Assembly (NCBI GenBank): GCA_911728435.2 | Contig: OU452204.1 | Location: 1,612,001-1,676,000, forward strand | Direction of reading: 5' to 3' | DNA from: Apoderus coryli | Taxonomy: Eukaryota > Arthropoda > Insecta > Coleoptera > Attelabidae | Length of the DNA: 64,000 nt | Shown: positions 32,699 to 43,280 of the stretch, piece by piece | Numbering within the stretch: position 1 is the stretch's first letter | How the letters are laid out: the number at the start of each line of letters is the position of its first letter | Notes under the pieces: generated by a model | What the model was told of the DNA's origin: nothing | Seen by the model: only the letters and a program-made list of their open reading frames with translations | The model's database searches: none | Position numbers and translations under genes: made by a program

Positions 32699-33805
32699 TA
32701 TAGACTCACAATACCTAATACCCTACTTAATTTTTAACATTTTTACTGTTAAAATAATCACTGTACCAATCGTAAATCAAATAGATAGGTACTATGTTAA
32801 ACCGCATATTAAACTAAAACTTAATTTTTCTCGAAAATGCAGCATTCTATCATATTGAGATAAGAATACCTCATATTTCCTAAGAATGTTGTCAGAATTC
32901 TCCAAAAGTTAGTGAAAAAGAAGTTTTTTATTAAAAATGTCCGTTGATACCCGTTTAGACGCCTAAGTTCGCAATTTAATTCAGCAGTGTATGGCTAACG
33001 AATGCTTCTATTTAGGGAAATATCTTTTTCACCTTTCACTCCAATGGCTAAAGGCGCTTTCGCGATACCTTTAAAAAACCTATGCTAAGCCGCCATCTTT
33101 TAAAAACTATAACTCCTTTCAGAAGCAATTTTGCATTAGAAGTTTGGCGTTGAATTGCCATGAAATCTGCTCTAGAATTTGTGGCTTTCGCTTGGTCCAT
33201 TAGTTTCTGGACACATTGTATACTATTAGGAAAGACACTCTTTGATGCATGAAATAAGCGTCTCATGGTTTTGAAACTGACAAACTAAAACAACAGGGCT
33301 AACCTAATACATTTTGAAAAACACTGCAAGCATACAGGGCGGTCCAAAGAAGAGATAAGTATGTATTATCATAGTTCTGTTTTTTTTAAATAGAACACCC
33401 TGTATGGGAGTATTTTAATAGTCCCTCAAAAATAACTGGGATTCGTTTTAAGGTGTCATTTACCTATGTTTTACGGTTTTCACAAAAATCATCAATTTGT
33501 GAAAATATTTAAAAATCTTGACTATTTATCGCAAATAAAACCAGTTTTTTTTACATTCATCCTTTTTATGTATATAGTATAGTATATAACGTATAAGAAT
33601 ACGAGCACAAAAAAGAATGTGAAAATAATTTACGCAAAATAGAAATATGACATTTTAGGGTCACTATGTATTAGTTTTTGGCGACACCTATTGAGGAGAA
33701 GAATGTATTAAAATATTCTATAAAATTACTCTAAGTTAAGAAATGAATGATTCGGAATACAATGAGATTCACTAGCGCCACCATCGGACATTTTTGTAAG
33801 TAACC
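32699..33805. other. Non-coding stretch with a 68-bp CAGGG...CCCTG unit
   Basis: CAGGGCGGTCC at 33335 and AGAACACCCTG ending at 33402 bound a 68-bp mini-element inside TA-rich DNA. I see no supported gene here; a 72-codon minus-strand frame at 33048-33266 matches no family that I recognise. Confidence 0.4.
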
Positions 33806-33819
33806 ATTTCGGATTCCCC

Positions 33820-34571
33820 TCTTAAAACCAAGTCCACTCTACAATATCGACGTTTGAAGAGGTTCGACATATTATGTTCAGTTCGAGGCATCGAAAAGCT
33901 TATTGCCCGTGTATCATCAGGTGACTCCAGCATAAAATATTACATTACAAACGACGAAATGTTTGATATTTTGCATGATGCACATTTGGCCATTGGACAT
34001 GGTGGTAAACATCGTATGGAAAGTGAATGTAAGAAAAAGTACAAGAATATAACTCACGATGTTATTAAGCTATATCTGCGCTTGTGTGATGGGTGTCAAA
34101 CAAAACTGAAATCTGTCAAAAAAGGACTTGTGGTTAAGCCAATGGTGTTTTCGGAGATGAACAGCCGTTGCCAAATGGATCTTATAGACATGCAATCCCA
34201 TCCAGATGGAGAATACAAATTTATCTTGGTATATCAGGACCACTTAACGAAATTTGTTCAGATACGTGCATTAAAATCGAAAAGGGCTGAGGAAGTTGCT
34301 AAGATCCTGATAGACATATTTTGTACACACTACAAACGAACAACGTGTCATTGAAGAGTTATGTTCCATGTGGAATGGCCTTAAAATAGTACATGGCAAA
34401 CCACGTCATAGTCAGTCACAAGGCAGCGTGGAAAGAACAAATAAAGATATACAAAATATGCTCATGACGTGGATGGAGTCGGCCTATCCACATCAACTTT
34501 TCCAAAAGAATCTATTGAGAATCTACGAACCTAAGAAGAGCTGGAGAAAGTCGTCAGGGAATTTGATGTAG
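33820..34571 (+). pseudogene. Ginger1 transposase: H2C2 zinc region and DDE integrase core, deleted
   Basis: The frame STLQYRRLKRFDIL then GIEKLIARV leads into a zinc-binding segment (IGHGG...CDGCQ) and the core start SRCQMDLIDMQ, whose aspartate is the first catalytic residue. After LIDIFCTHY the frame ends at 34354. The SDNG motif with the second aspartate is missing. A second frame (34368-34571) resumes with LKIVHGKPRHSQSQGSVERT, containing the catalytic glutamate. The core is therefore broken by a deletion of roughly 20-30 codons. This wording is typical of KRBA2/SCAND3-like Ginger-type transposases. Confidence 0.8.
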
Positions 34572-34609
34572 AAGAACAGCATCAACAAGAACAAAACGAA
34601 GACCAGTCT

Positions 34610-35272
34610 ATGGATAGTGGCCCAGAAATAGACAATCCGCAAGAAGATATTACTGAAGGTGACAATATGGAAGACGTCGACAATAATTATAAAGAAAACG
34701 CCAATAATATAGAAACTTCAGAAAATCACACCAGATGTGCAGAATGTGATGAGCCAAGTACATCAGGTAATATAAGGTGTGAACTTTGCTTGTGCCAAAC
34801 AAATATTCAGTCAAACAGAAGAGACGCAAAAATAAATTTAGTAAATCAAGCAAAGAAGATGAAAGCTTTATCTAATTCGAAGTTCCCTCCATGTTCCGTT
34901 GGAGATACAGTGAGAGTGAAAATTCCAGACGTTGATCAAGGGAGGGGCGATTTTAGAAACATTCTCATGACGGTTATCGAGAACACCGATGACGATTTTT
35001 ATAAGCTAGCAAACGAGAAAGGAACAATAGAGGAAATGTTTTCCAGGAACCAATTTTCTGTGTGCAGTGAGAAACTTGTAGATCTGGAAAGTGTATCATC
35101 AGAAAAGAAGAGCTTACGTCAGCTTGCAAACGAACAATCACTTTTAGGAGGTCAAGGTTATAAACGATGTAACTGTAAAACTAAATGCATGACCAATAAA
35201 TGTAAATGTAAAGCTATTGGAAATCTTTGCAACTCGAAATGTCACAGCAGCTTGTCTTGTTTGAACAAATAA
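34610..35272 (+). pseudogene. Ginger1 transposase C-terminal domain, cysteine-rich tail
   Basis: The 220-codon frame has an acidic stretch (EDITEGDNMEDVDNNYKE), a C-x2-C pair, a segment with VGDTVRVKIPDVDQGRGDFRN resembling the chromo-like C-terminal region, and a tail with CNCKTKC, CKCK, CNSKCH and C near 204-217, a cysteine cluster usual at the end of these transposases. It follows the core frame with a further deletion or shift at about 34575. Confidence 0.75.
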
Positions 35273-35560
35273 GCACTCGTAGTAGATGACCTTTAAGAGA
35301 ACACAGTTTTAGAATTCTAATTTTTATTTCTAAAATGCCTTTTTTGAATTAAATATGTTTTTCAAACATTAATGGCCTTGTCATTTATGGTACATCCAAC
35401 TATAACCAAGCGAAAGCGGATAAAACGCGGTTTACCCGGGTAAATCCCGAAACGTGTACAATTCCAAATATATTTTGGACTTTACCCAAGAGTCTTGGGT
35501 ATTACGCAGTTTACCCGGGTAAACCTAGGTTTACTCGCTTATCTAACTTTACCCGTAACA

Positions 35561-35564
35561 TATA
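35561..35564. repeat. TATA target duplication, right
   Basis: Directly follows the right Ginger1 end ACCCGTAACA and precedes CAGGGTGTCC of mariner copy 3. It pairs with 29001-29004. Confidence 0.7.
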
Positions 35565-38062
35565 CAGGGTGTCCTACGGTGGCAACCCATTAGATTATTT
35601 CAAAAACTACTTCGAATTGAATTTTGAAAATTTCAGTGTCCATATTGTCAAATATGCTCTACTCAAATAATTTAATAGCAACGGCATAGCACTTCCGGTT
35701 ATACCGGAAGTTGATGGCAACTTTGTTATTTTAAATCGAACACCCTATATATTATTACAGTTTTGGATTTTAAATAACATTTCAGACATATTTCATGTAT
35801 CATGTCCTATACCTAACGTCAGTCGTTTTTGACTTATATCAAGATTTATGTCAAAATTGACAGCTTAGGGCTCCATAAGAATTCCGTTTTTTCCTTGTAA
35901 ATCAGTATTTAATAATTATTTTGCAGGTATTTTCTTATCAGGTGGGATCTTCTTTTTCGAATTGACAAGACATTTTCTGATTAGTTTATACAGGGTGGTC
36001 AAAAAATTATATTGAAAACGGTTCAAGAAAAACAGTTGAAAGTCAATTTTTTCAAATGGAATGGGTATATTATTATTATTTTATCTTCCTTAGCATTCAA
36101 AAATAATGCAATTTTGTAATAGGTTATCATTTTCTAAAATGCATAGTTTTCGAAATATCGTCATTTTAAATTTTTCTGCAGCGCCTACCGTTGTCTCTCT
36201 GGAAGCTAGCCAATTAATTTAGTTAGCCATGAAATTATTGTCATTTTAACGTCAAACTAAACGTCAAATTAATAAAAATGAAAAATACTTATTGATATTA
36301 TAAATTTCTTGGAATGAAATTCGGATGCGTCCTAGTAATTCTTCTGTTGAATTAATTGGGGTGGAATACACCTTTTGTTTAATTGCACCCCAAACATAAA
36401 AATTCAGCGGTGATAGATCTGGAGATCTCGCTGGCCAATCCCAAGGCCCTAAACGTCTGATCCATCGATCTTCAAACATTTCATTAAGCTGTTGTGTGAT
36501 TCTATTTCCACAGTGAGGTGGTGCTCCATGTAACTGGTACCAACAACTTCTTAATTCATTTAATGATAGATTATCCAAAAAATGCGCCACAACATTTTGC
36601 AAAATATAAAGATAACCTTCCGTATTTAAATTATGCTCGTAAATAAAATATTCAACATGTGTGTCCTTCACCATATAAAAAACGTTCACACTAAGTTTAT
36701 TTTGAAAATTTTGTTCACGAATAGCGTGCGGATTCTCAGAAGCCCAAAAATGACTATTTTGTCTATTAACGATTCCATCTCTCGAAAATTTCGACTCATC
36801 TGTCCAAATCACTTTTTGCAGAAACCCAGGATCTTCTTGCGTTCGTGTTAAAATGGTTTCGCAGAACCGTACACGTCGTTCGGCATCGCCTGCTTCCAGA
36901 GCACAATTTGAATTTAAATGGATGTAAACCACTGCTTTAAAATATTTTTTGGACAGAGGATTTTGAAATTCCTAGATCTTGTTCACGCACGCACGCACTG
37001 ATGATTCAGGATATGTATTAAAATATGCCAAAACATTTACCACATTATCCTCATTTGTAGTTACAGGTTTTTGTAGTAGTCGATTTGCATGACACTGCCC
37101 CCACCGTATTTGATTTCTCAAAATTCTTCTTAATTTTTCTCTAGTCATTGTTAGCAAATGCGGGTTTCTCTCGTTAAATACTGTACAGGTTCTATTAATC
37201 ACTTTGTTACATTCTCCATGGATTAATAATACATTTACAATATCAGCATATGAATAAATATTTTCCATTTTGTAATAATTATTGTAAAATATAATGGTCA
37301 CAAATATTGATAAATAACGACTGGTTAGATAGCAACAACTAATTTCATATTTAGTTTGACGTTTATGCTAATTCAGAGAAACGTCATTATTTTCATGGCT
37401 AACTAAATTAATTAGCTAGTTTCCAGAGAAACAACGGTAGGCGCTGCAGAAAAAAATTTAAAATGACGATATTTCGAAAACTATGCATTTTAGAAAATGA
37501 TAACCTATTACAAAATTGCATTATTTTTTAATGCTAAGGAAGATAAAATAATAATAATATACCCATTCCATTTGAAAAAATTGACTTTCAACTGTTTTTC
37601 TTGAACCGTTTTCAATATAATTTTTTGACCACCCTGTATAAACTAATCAGAAAATGTCTTGTCAATTCGAAAAAGAAGATCCCACCTGATAAGAAAATAC
37701 CTGCAAAATAATTATTAAATACTGATTTACAAGGAAAAAACGGAATTCTTATGGAACCCTAAGCTGTCAATTTTGACATAAATCTTGATATAAGTCAAAA
37801 ACGACTGACGTTAGGTATAGGACATGATACATGAAATATGTCTGAAATCTTATTTAGAATCCAAAAATGTAATAATATATAGGGTGTTCAATTTAAAATA
37901 ACAAAGTTGCTATCAACTTCCGGTATAACCGGAAGTGCTATGCCGTTGCCATTATATTATTTGAGTAGAGCATATTTGACAATATAGACACTGAAATTTT
38001 CAAAATTCAATTCGAAGTAGTTTTTGATATAATCTAATGGGTTGCCACCGTAGGACACCCTG
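35565..38062 (-). mobile_element. Mariner-type element copy 3 (right, inverted member of the composite)
   Basis: Same termini and nested structure as copy 2 but in opposite orientation, 2,498 bp, with the inner unit at 35991-37636. Its right end is followed by TA and then LINE E sequence. Sequence similarity to copy 2 is high throughout but not complete. Confidence 0.9.
36264..37268 (-). pseudogene. Tc1/mariner-type transposase, copy 3, one frameshift
   Basis: The N-terminal frame starts at ATG 37268 and stops after SVRACVNKI in a GTGC run at 36972, exactly as in copy 2. The second frame (to 36264) is unbroken: VIWTDESKF, then QLHGAPPH with histidine in place of the second catalytic aspartate, then WPARSPDLSPLNF and a C-terminus ending SFLLI. 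Both copies therefore share the same frameshift and the same active-site loss. It is the better preserved of the two. Confidence 0.88.
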
Positions 38063-38064
38063 TA

Positions 38065-38715
38065 TATGCTTTTGCTTATGATGAATAGAATGGGTTTTCG
38101 TGGGAACATTCTAAAATCATATCTCCAGAATAGAAAACAGTATGTAAAACTGTGGAATCCTAACAACCATATGCGGAGTTCCACAGGGTTCAGTTCTCGG
38201 TCCGTTATTGTACTCATTATATGTACTAAGTTTAAAATCTGCAGGACGATATTACACATTTGCTGATGATACTGTTTTGCTTTAGGATGCGGAAAATGTT
38301 CATTAAAAATAAAGGTAAATAATGATTCAAGTCGGTATGCTCATTGGCTGTTGTGTAACAAACTTAAAATTAACATTAATAAGACAAAATTTATATTGTT
38401 TACGCAGAATAAAATTGTACCAGGTTCAAATATAAAAATAAATAACATCTTTATTGAAGAAGTGTCTCTCATGTGAAATATCTAGGACTAATGATAGATA
38501 ATAAACTAATTTGGAATGAACATATTAGCTATTTAACAAATACAATTTTGCCGATCGTCAGTGCGGTATACAGGGTTAGACATTACATACAAAAATCCAA
38601 AATGAACATATATAATGCATGTTTTCTGTCTCATCTGCGATACCTAATACCTGTTTGGGGAACATGTGGAGTGGTTAATTTCAATAATTTGCAGATATTG
38701 CCAAAGAAAAATTTT
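38065..38715 (+). pseudogene. LINE E fragment 3, RT palm and thumb
   Basis: After the composite, LINE E resumes with MNRMGFRGNILKSYL and QNRKQYVK, then [21 protein letters not shown] and, at 38473-38763, KYLGLMIDNKLIW and LRYLIPVWGTCG. Several frame changes occur. Homology ends near 38710 with LQILPKK. Joined with 23640-24027 and 26378-26526 it gives one continuous RT, split twice by insertions. Confidence 0.82.
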
Positions 38716-39853
38716 TCGGCAACCGTCGGGGATGTACCCACTTCCCGGACGCTTTTTCTTTGAGAAAGTAGCATTTCCCGGTCTAGGACGTGAAGAATCA
38801 CGTCGTTGTTGTCATTTTAAACAAATTGAATCCCTTCAATAATAGCAATTGCTCGAATTTTAATATAAATTTCCTCTCTCCTCGCCAGTTTTGGCGCTAT
38901 ATTAATATATATTAATACTAAGAAGGGTGGAATTGGACTTCCAAAGTCAATGTTTTATAATGGGCGAGATGCCGAAAATGTTTTTAACCCCCGAACAGCA
39001 GTTAAACATAAACAGTTAACAGTCCACTAACTGCACTAATCGCGTTAGAACACGATCTCACTTCTGATGTTTGAAAATATTTGAAATTAATAATAAAACA
39101 ACACACTTATTCAACCATTAACATTTAAAAAATTCGCGTCCAAAAGTTATTGCGTGGGCTGCCATGTATGGTGAAGGCATCATTGGGCATTATTTTTTTG
39201 AAGACCGGTGAGGGCGAGTACTTATCACACCTTCAACCAATTGCTTGCGGTTGTCAATCAACAGAAAAAGTGGTCTGTCGTCGAGGCACCATCAACTGGC
39301 CTCCTAGAGGTCCCCCTTGATTATTTCTTATGGTCTCCATAAATATACCTTAAACAGACAGTGTAAACAAACAAACCACGAACTCTACAGCAATTCAAGC
39401 ACAACATCCGCATAGAAATGGCCGCCATTTCCAAAGAGATGTGTACACGCGTGGCGGCTAATTTTAGTTTTCAGTAGAGGAGTGACAGCAGCGCGATGGT
39501 CAACATTTGAACAACATAATCTTTGCTTTAATCTTCCAAAAATTTCTCTACAAATTGTCCCAAAAATAAATAAATTCTAATTCTCCCCCCACCCTTTATG
39601 GACACCTTGTATTATGGGTGTTCCATTTAAAAAACTAGACTAATCCTTATATTTACTAGAATATAACACTACACATAACTTGAAGATTGTATCTATTCAG
39701 AAGACGAATGACGATTTTTCTCCAAAATCCCTATTTCAGCAACAACAAAAATCAAAATAGATTATTTTTTCAAAACCTGTAAGAGATAGGTATAGGAAAA
39801 GGTGCCATCGACCATCAATAACCCTGTGTATGCATAAGTTAATAACTTCTTAC
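38716..39853. other. Intron remainder with a second degraded transposase scrap
   Basis: At about 39130-39330 a broken plus-strand frame reads WAAMYGEGIIGHYFFEDR and later PLDYFLW-like residues, a decayed IS630/mariner transposase of a different lineage. Mariner-like ends GGACACCTTGTATTATGGGTGTTCC (two ends back to back) lie near 39600-39625. The rest has no recognisable gene. Confidence 0.55.
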
Positions 39854-40129
39854 CATTTCAGGTATAGCCTTTTTCAATTTGTCTTCAATTTTATCACATT
39901 GTAAATACTGTTTTCCAGACCACATCCTTAAACATAAACGACACACCAGATTATCTTCTTTTTGCTCTAATGCCAATACAGTCTTAAGGTCTATTTTATC
40001 CCCTTTTCGTTTTACATATCCCAACAGAATATCTTCATTCTCAAGCCAAATCGCCTTCGTATTATATAAAGTTGTCAATGATTTGATACAATTTTGACAC
40101 ACTGATGTACTCTCGTATACACTGATATC
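39854..40129 (-). CDS. ZAD zinc-finger gene, middle exon (second half of ZAD1, first half of ZAD2)
   Basis: A 276-nt exon, 92 codons, phase 0 at both ends. Acceptor TTTTTAG precedes 40129 and donor GTAAGAAG follows 39854. It begins DISVYESTS, then CQNC with a following SL-T-LY, the second cysteine pair of a ZAD. After a linker (ENEDILLGYVKRKGDKIDL) it gives VCRLCL, the first cysteine pair of another ZAD, ending KKAIPEM. Upstream it completes the half-domain of 58677-58802. Downstream it is completed by 12106-13032. No in-frame ATG is needed. The alternative, an isolated pseudogene exon, is less likely because frame, splice sites and both half-domains agree. Confidence 0.82.
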
Positions 40130-41125
40130 CTAAAAATAATAATAACTGTCATAATCTCATGGTCCCAAGGTCTATGACCAATGTAAAAATGTATGAAATC
40201 ATTTTATTCTTCTCTAACGATTTTCATTAAAAAAGTAAACACTCCTAATATCTATGGTCCTCACAAAATAAAAACCGTCGCACCTCAATAATAGCATAAC
40301 ATAACATTAGCTGGAATTAAAATAAGATAACTTTGATAGGTAGAAGTGTGCAATTTTGCTAGAGAGTGAACAGTTCATAAATAACCATATGCTGTTCAAC
40401 ATTTATTTTTCAGACTGAACGGGACTGTTAATCGTCATAATAGCCCACAACATTCTCAAAAGCTAAACGTGTGGGTAGGATTTTATGGCGACTGTATGGT
40501 TGGCCTATTTTTCCTACCAAGTAATCTCACATAATAAATGTACTTGCAACTGATACCTCACAGACACATATATTCGTGACCATAACAATGATAATTAGTT
40601 GACATTTCAACAAGATGGATGTATTTCGATTAAACCTTTCCTGGTAGATGTATCGAAGTGAATCAATGGAGTGGTCCGCAAAGTCACCAGATTTAAGTCC
40701 GTTACCTAGACGTATCTCCAAACGATTATTGATGAGTGGCGAGACATTACATCAGAAATGCTTCAGAAGGTTAAAGTAAAAAAGTTGAAAAGTAAAATAG
40801 ATTAATTTTCGTTGTTTTGTTTTCATTGCCCAAATTATTGAACGAATCGACCAATCTTAGATAAACCAAACGATTTGTAATGAGTATGTAAAATAAGGTA
40901 TCACTCGACCTACTTTTTCTATTTAAACTCTGGGTGTGACACTCAACCCTAGCACTACAAAAATTCCATCCAATTTTGCCAAAAACCTTCGCCTCGCAAG
41001 CAAAATCAACTTGTTGACGAAGGTTCCAGAAAACATATATTAAATACTCAGAAATGCATATCTTTTGTTAAAAACATGAATAAATTAATACAAAATTATA
41101 ATAATACAAAGTTATATCGAAAGAG

Positions 41126-41780
41126 AATAAATAAATACACTTTATTGTCTGACAGGCCACCCAATTACAAGACAACACAATGCAAAAATAATTCTAGATA
41201 ATTAATAACAAACAAATAATAATAAAAAAATAATTAGAATACACAGAAAACCCAATCCATACAAATTCCGAATCCATGTTTTGAGTTCATAATTTCATGT
41301 GACAGGTCAAATTCATAAAGAATCATTGATGTCCAAAAAATTGCAATATCTGCAGGCGCGCCATAAGAGTGCTCTGTAATTAGTCCGAATCTGTGAAACC
41401 TTAAAAAGTTTGGTTTCTCTGGAGTAAAACCTAATCGAGATTGCTATTAATTAGCTTAAACAAGAACATTTCCGAAGCAAAAATTCAACGCTTCGAAAGT
41501 GAGCACAAGCCAAATCGACGCAACAGCAAGCCGTGGTCGCACCACGCGGCGGAAATTGACCATCATTCTTGAAGGCAAGTTATTTTAAAAATTTTCGTTG
41601 AACACGATCAATCTTATTAATATAAACATTGTATATCAGGGGCCAAGTTACAGACGCATATCCAAGCTTAGATCTAACTAAAGAGTTATAAAGGGTTAAA
41701 AGGCAATCGGTATTGGTACTTATTAGTAGACCTAAAAATAAAACCTAAAATATTTAATGCACTCTGAGTGATTTAAATAA
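41126..41780 (-). pseudogene. LINE 3' fragment (B/D-like)
   Basis: On the minus strand the sequence encodes degraded RT C-terminus (RSKLGYAS-like, then IYNVYINKIDR) and a 3' end GTAATTGGGTGGCCTGTCAG followed by ACAATAAAG and TTTA repeats at 41126-41160. Several stops are present. Confidence 0.7.
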
Positions 41781-41983
41781 ATAAATAACTTTATTGTTTA
41801 ACAGGTGCAACACACCCAATTACAAGACAATTATCTGCAAAAATAACAATTATTCTTATACTAGACTTTTAGTAAAACACTAATATGGTCATCAACTTAG
41901 ATATATCAAATCGCTACAAGACAGAAAATAGAATACAATAGAGCAACAATTCAGATAATAGGCTTAAATATCAAATCAATATC
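41781..41983 (-). repeat. Very short LINE 3' tail
   Basis: About 200 bp of minus-strand LINE 3' UTR: GTAATTGGGTGTGTTGCACC, TGTTAAACAATAAAG, then TTTA repeats. It lies directly against the previous LINE fragment and LINE D. Confidence 0.7.
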
Positions 41984-41990
41984 AAGACTG

Positions 41991-42212
41991 GTGACGGATG
42001 TTCTTCGTCGAGCGCCGCAGCTGGGGTCGATTGCTGAGCTGAGGAACATCGCCGTATCCTCGGACAGAACCCCCAGACAGCTTCAGGAGTACAGAGGTGT
42101 GAGGCAGCAGCTTTTGGATCGTCGAAACGGCGGCGAAACGAATATTTATATAAAAACTATTAAAGGTGTCCCCACTATAGTGAAAGCGCCGGGGGGAGCA
42201 TCTTTAAACTGA
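41991..42212 (+). pseudogene. LINE D ORF1, C-terminal end
   Basis: 73 codons read VTDVLRRAPQLGSI, then SDRTPRQLQEYRGVRQQLL and ETNIYIKTIKGVPTIVK. This is the C-terminus of a LINE RNA-binding ORF1 protein (post-RRM region). The N-terminal parts are absent; a related ORF1 piece lies at 54785-55298. Confidence 0.7.
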
Positions 42213-42236
42213 CCGGCTTGCCTAACAAGAGAGGAT

Positions 42237-42930
42237 TTGCACCTGAACATGGTATATCAGAATGTCAGGGGCTTAAATACGAAAACACATGCCTTTTACA
42301 AGTCGACTTCTTCCTATGAGTATCATGTGGTCGGTGTCACCGAAACGTGGATTCAATCTGGTGTGCTGGACTCTGAGTTGTTTGGGGACGGCTATGTGGT
42401 GTATCGCGCGGATAGAGACAATAGGGCCCTGAACGTTACCAGAGGTGGGGGCGTGCTGTTGGCGGTTAGGTCTGACCTACGCTCAAAATCTATTGATTTA
42501 TCAAATGCACCCCCTCTCTCACCTTCAATTGACATTATCGGATGTAAGATTGACATCGATCACTTCTCATTCTGCTGTTTTTGCGTTTATGTGCAATCAA
42601 ATCTTGACATTGAGGAATACATCAATCTTTTCGAATTTTTGAACACCTGACTTGCGTTTATGGTCTACAAATATTGATTGTTGGTGACTTTAACATTCAT
42701 TTTGAGGAAGGTGTGATTTCAAATAATTTCTCACCTTTAAAATTAATTAATGAGTTCATGTCTTCGTTTGAATTAAGGCAATTCAATAACATTCGTAACT
42801 CTAATAACAGAATTCAGGATCTCGTGTTATCGAACTTTCACTGTGGCGTGGTGAGGTCTGTGCCGGCGCTAGTGGATGAGGACGGTCATCACCCTGCCTT
42901 GCAGATCTGTTTTGATGCCAAAATACCCCC
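42237..42930 (+). pseudogene. LINE D endonuclease, frameshifted and cut by LTR element
   Basis: The first frame (42237-42650) has YQNVRGLNTK, TETWIQSG and GGGVLLAVRSDL, typical of APE endonucleases. A frameshift near 42645 moves to 42674 onward (IVGDFNIHF, LDLVLSNF-like DLVLSNFHC, EDGHHPALQI), which includes the catalytic histidine. The frame is stopped at 42931 where the 5' LTR begins; coding resumes in frame at 46403. Confidence 0.85.
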
Positions 42931-43224
42931 TGTTAGCTATGTGCTACGCCAATGAACAATATTATACAATATTCCGTCAATGCATGTCCAAGTGGTGATT
43001 CAGAGCGTTATCTTTAGTCTAGGAGAAGAGTGTTGGATAACAGAAAGATAAAGATGAGCGATAGAATAACTGCGTGCCTTGTAGTGTACGGACGTATATT
43101 ATTACTTCTTCTTTTTGTGGTTCTATTTATAGATATACCTAAATATATGCAACGTGTTGTAACAAGTTTGAAATATATGTGTTTTGTTTAAGCTTTTGTT
43201 TTCGTTAATAACTAAAAGCTAATA
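42931..43224 (+). repeat. 5' LTR (294 bp)
   Basis: Begins TGTTAGCT and ends AGCTAATA, near-inverted termini. It matches 46109-46402 over its full length with about three differences (for example ATACCTAA/ATAACTAA and GTTAATAAC/GTTGATAAC). The following TCAGAAGTGGGA is the likely primer-binding region. Confidence 0.93.
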
Positions 43225-43280
43225 TCAGAAGTGGGATTTTAAACGTGTACTTAGTGTATTCAGCGTGGCTGTTTGTGTAA

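Larger units (their letters stand above)
29005..35560 (+). mobile_element. Ginger1-like DNA transposon with 170-bp terminal inverted repeats
   Basis: The ends 29005-29174 and 35391-35560 are near-identical inverted repeats starting TGTTACGGGTAAAGTTAGAT and containing two copies of the palindrome GTTTACCCGGGTAAAC. TATA flanks both sides. TGT... termini, 4-bp duplication and a gypsy-like integrase inside identify the Ginger1 group, a cut-and-paste class related to Ty3/gypsy integrases. The internal 29397-33800 is filled by direct repeats and mariner-type MITEs, and the transposase is degraded. The element cannot move by itself, but its ends are well preserved. Confidence 0.85.
13033..39853 (-). 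other. Intron 2 of the ZAD zinc-finger gene (26.8 kb, filled with transposons)
   Basis: The donor GTAAGAAG at 39853 and the acceptor TTGTATTACAG ending at 13033 bound the interval in phase 0, and they join the two halves of one ZAD. Nearly all of the interval is mobile DNA in both orientations. The unassigned 13033-13297 contains a CAGTGGCGGAGC motif resembling a hAT end at 13210, but no gene. Confidence 0.7.

Noticed and set aside
33048..33266. 72-codon minus-strand frame inside Ginger1
   Set aside because: No family resemblance; lies among decayed repeats.
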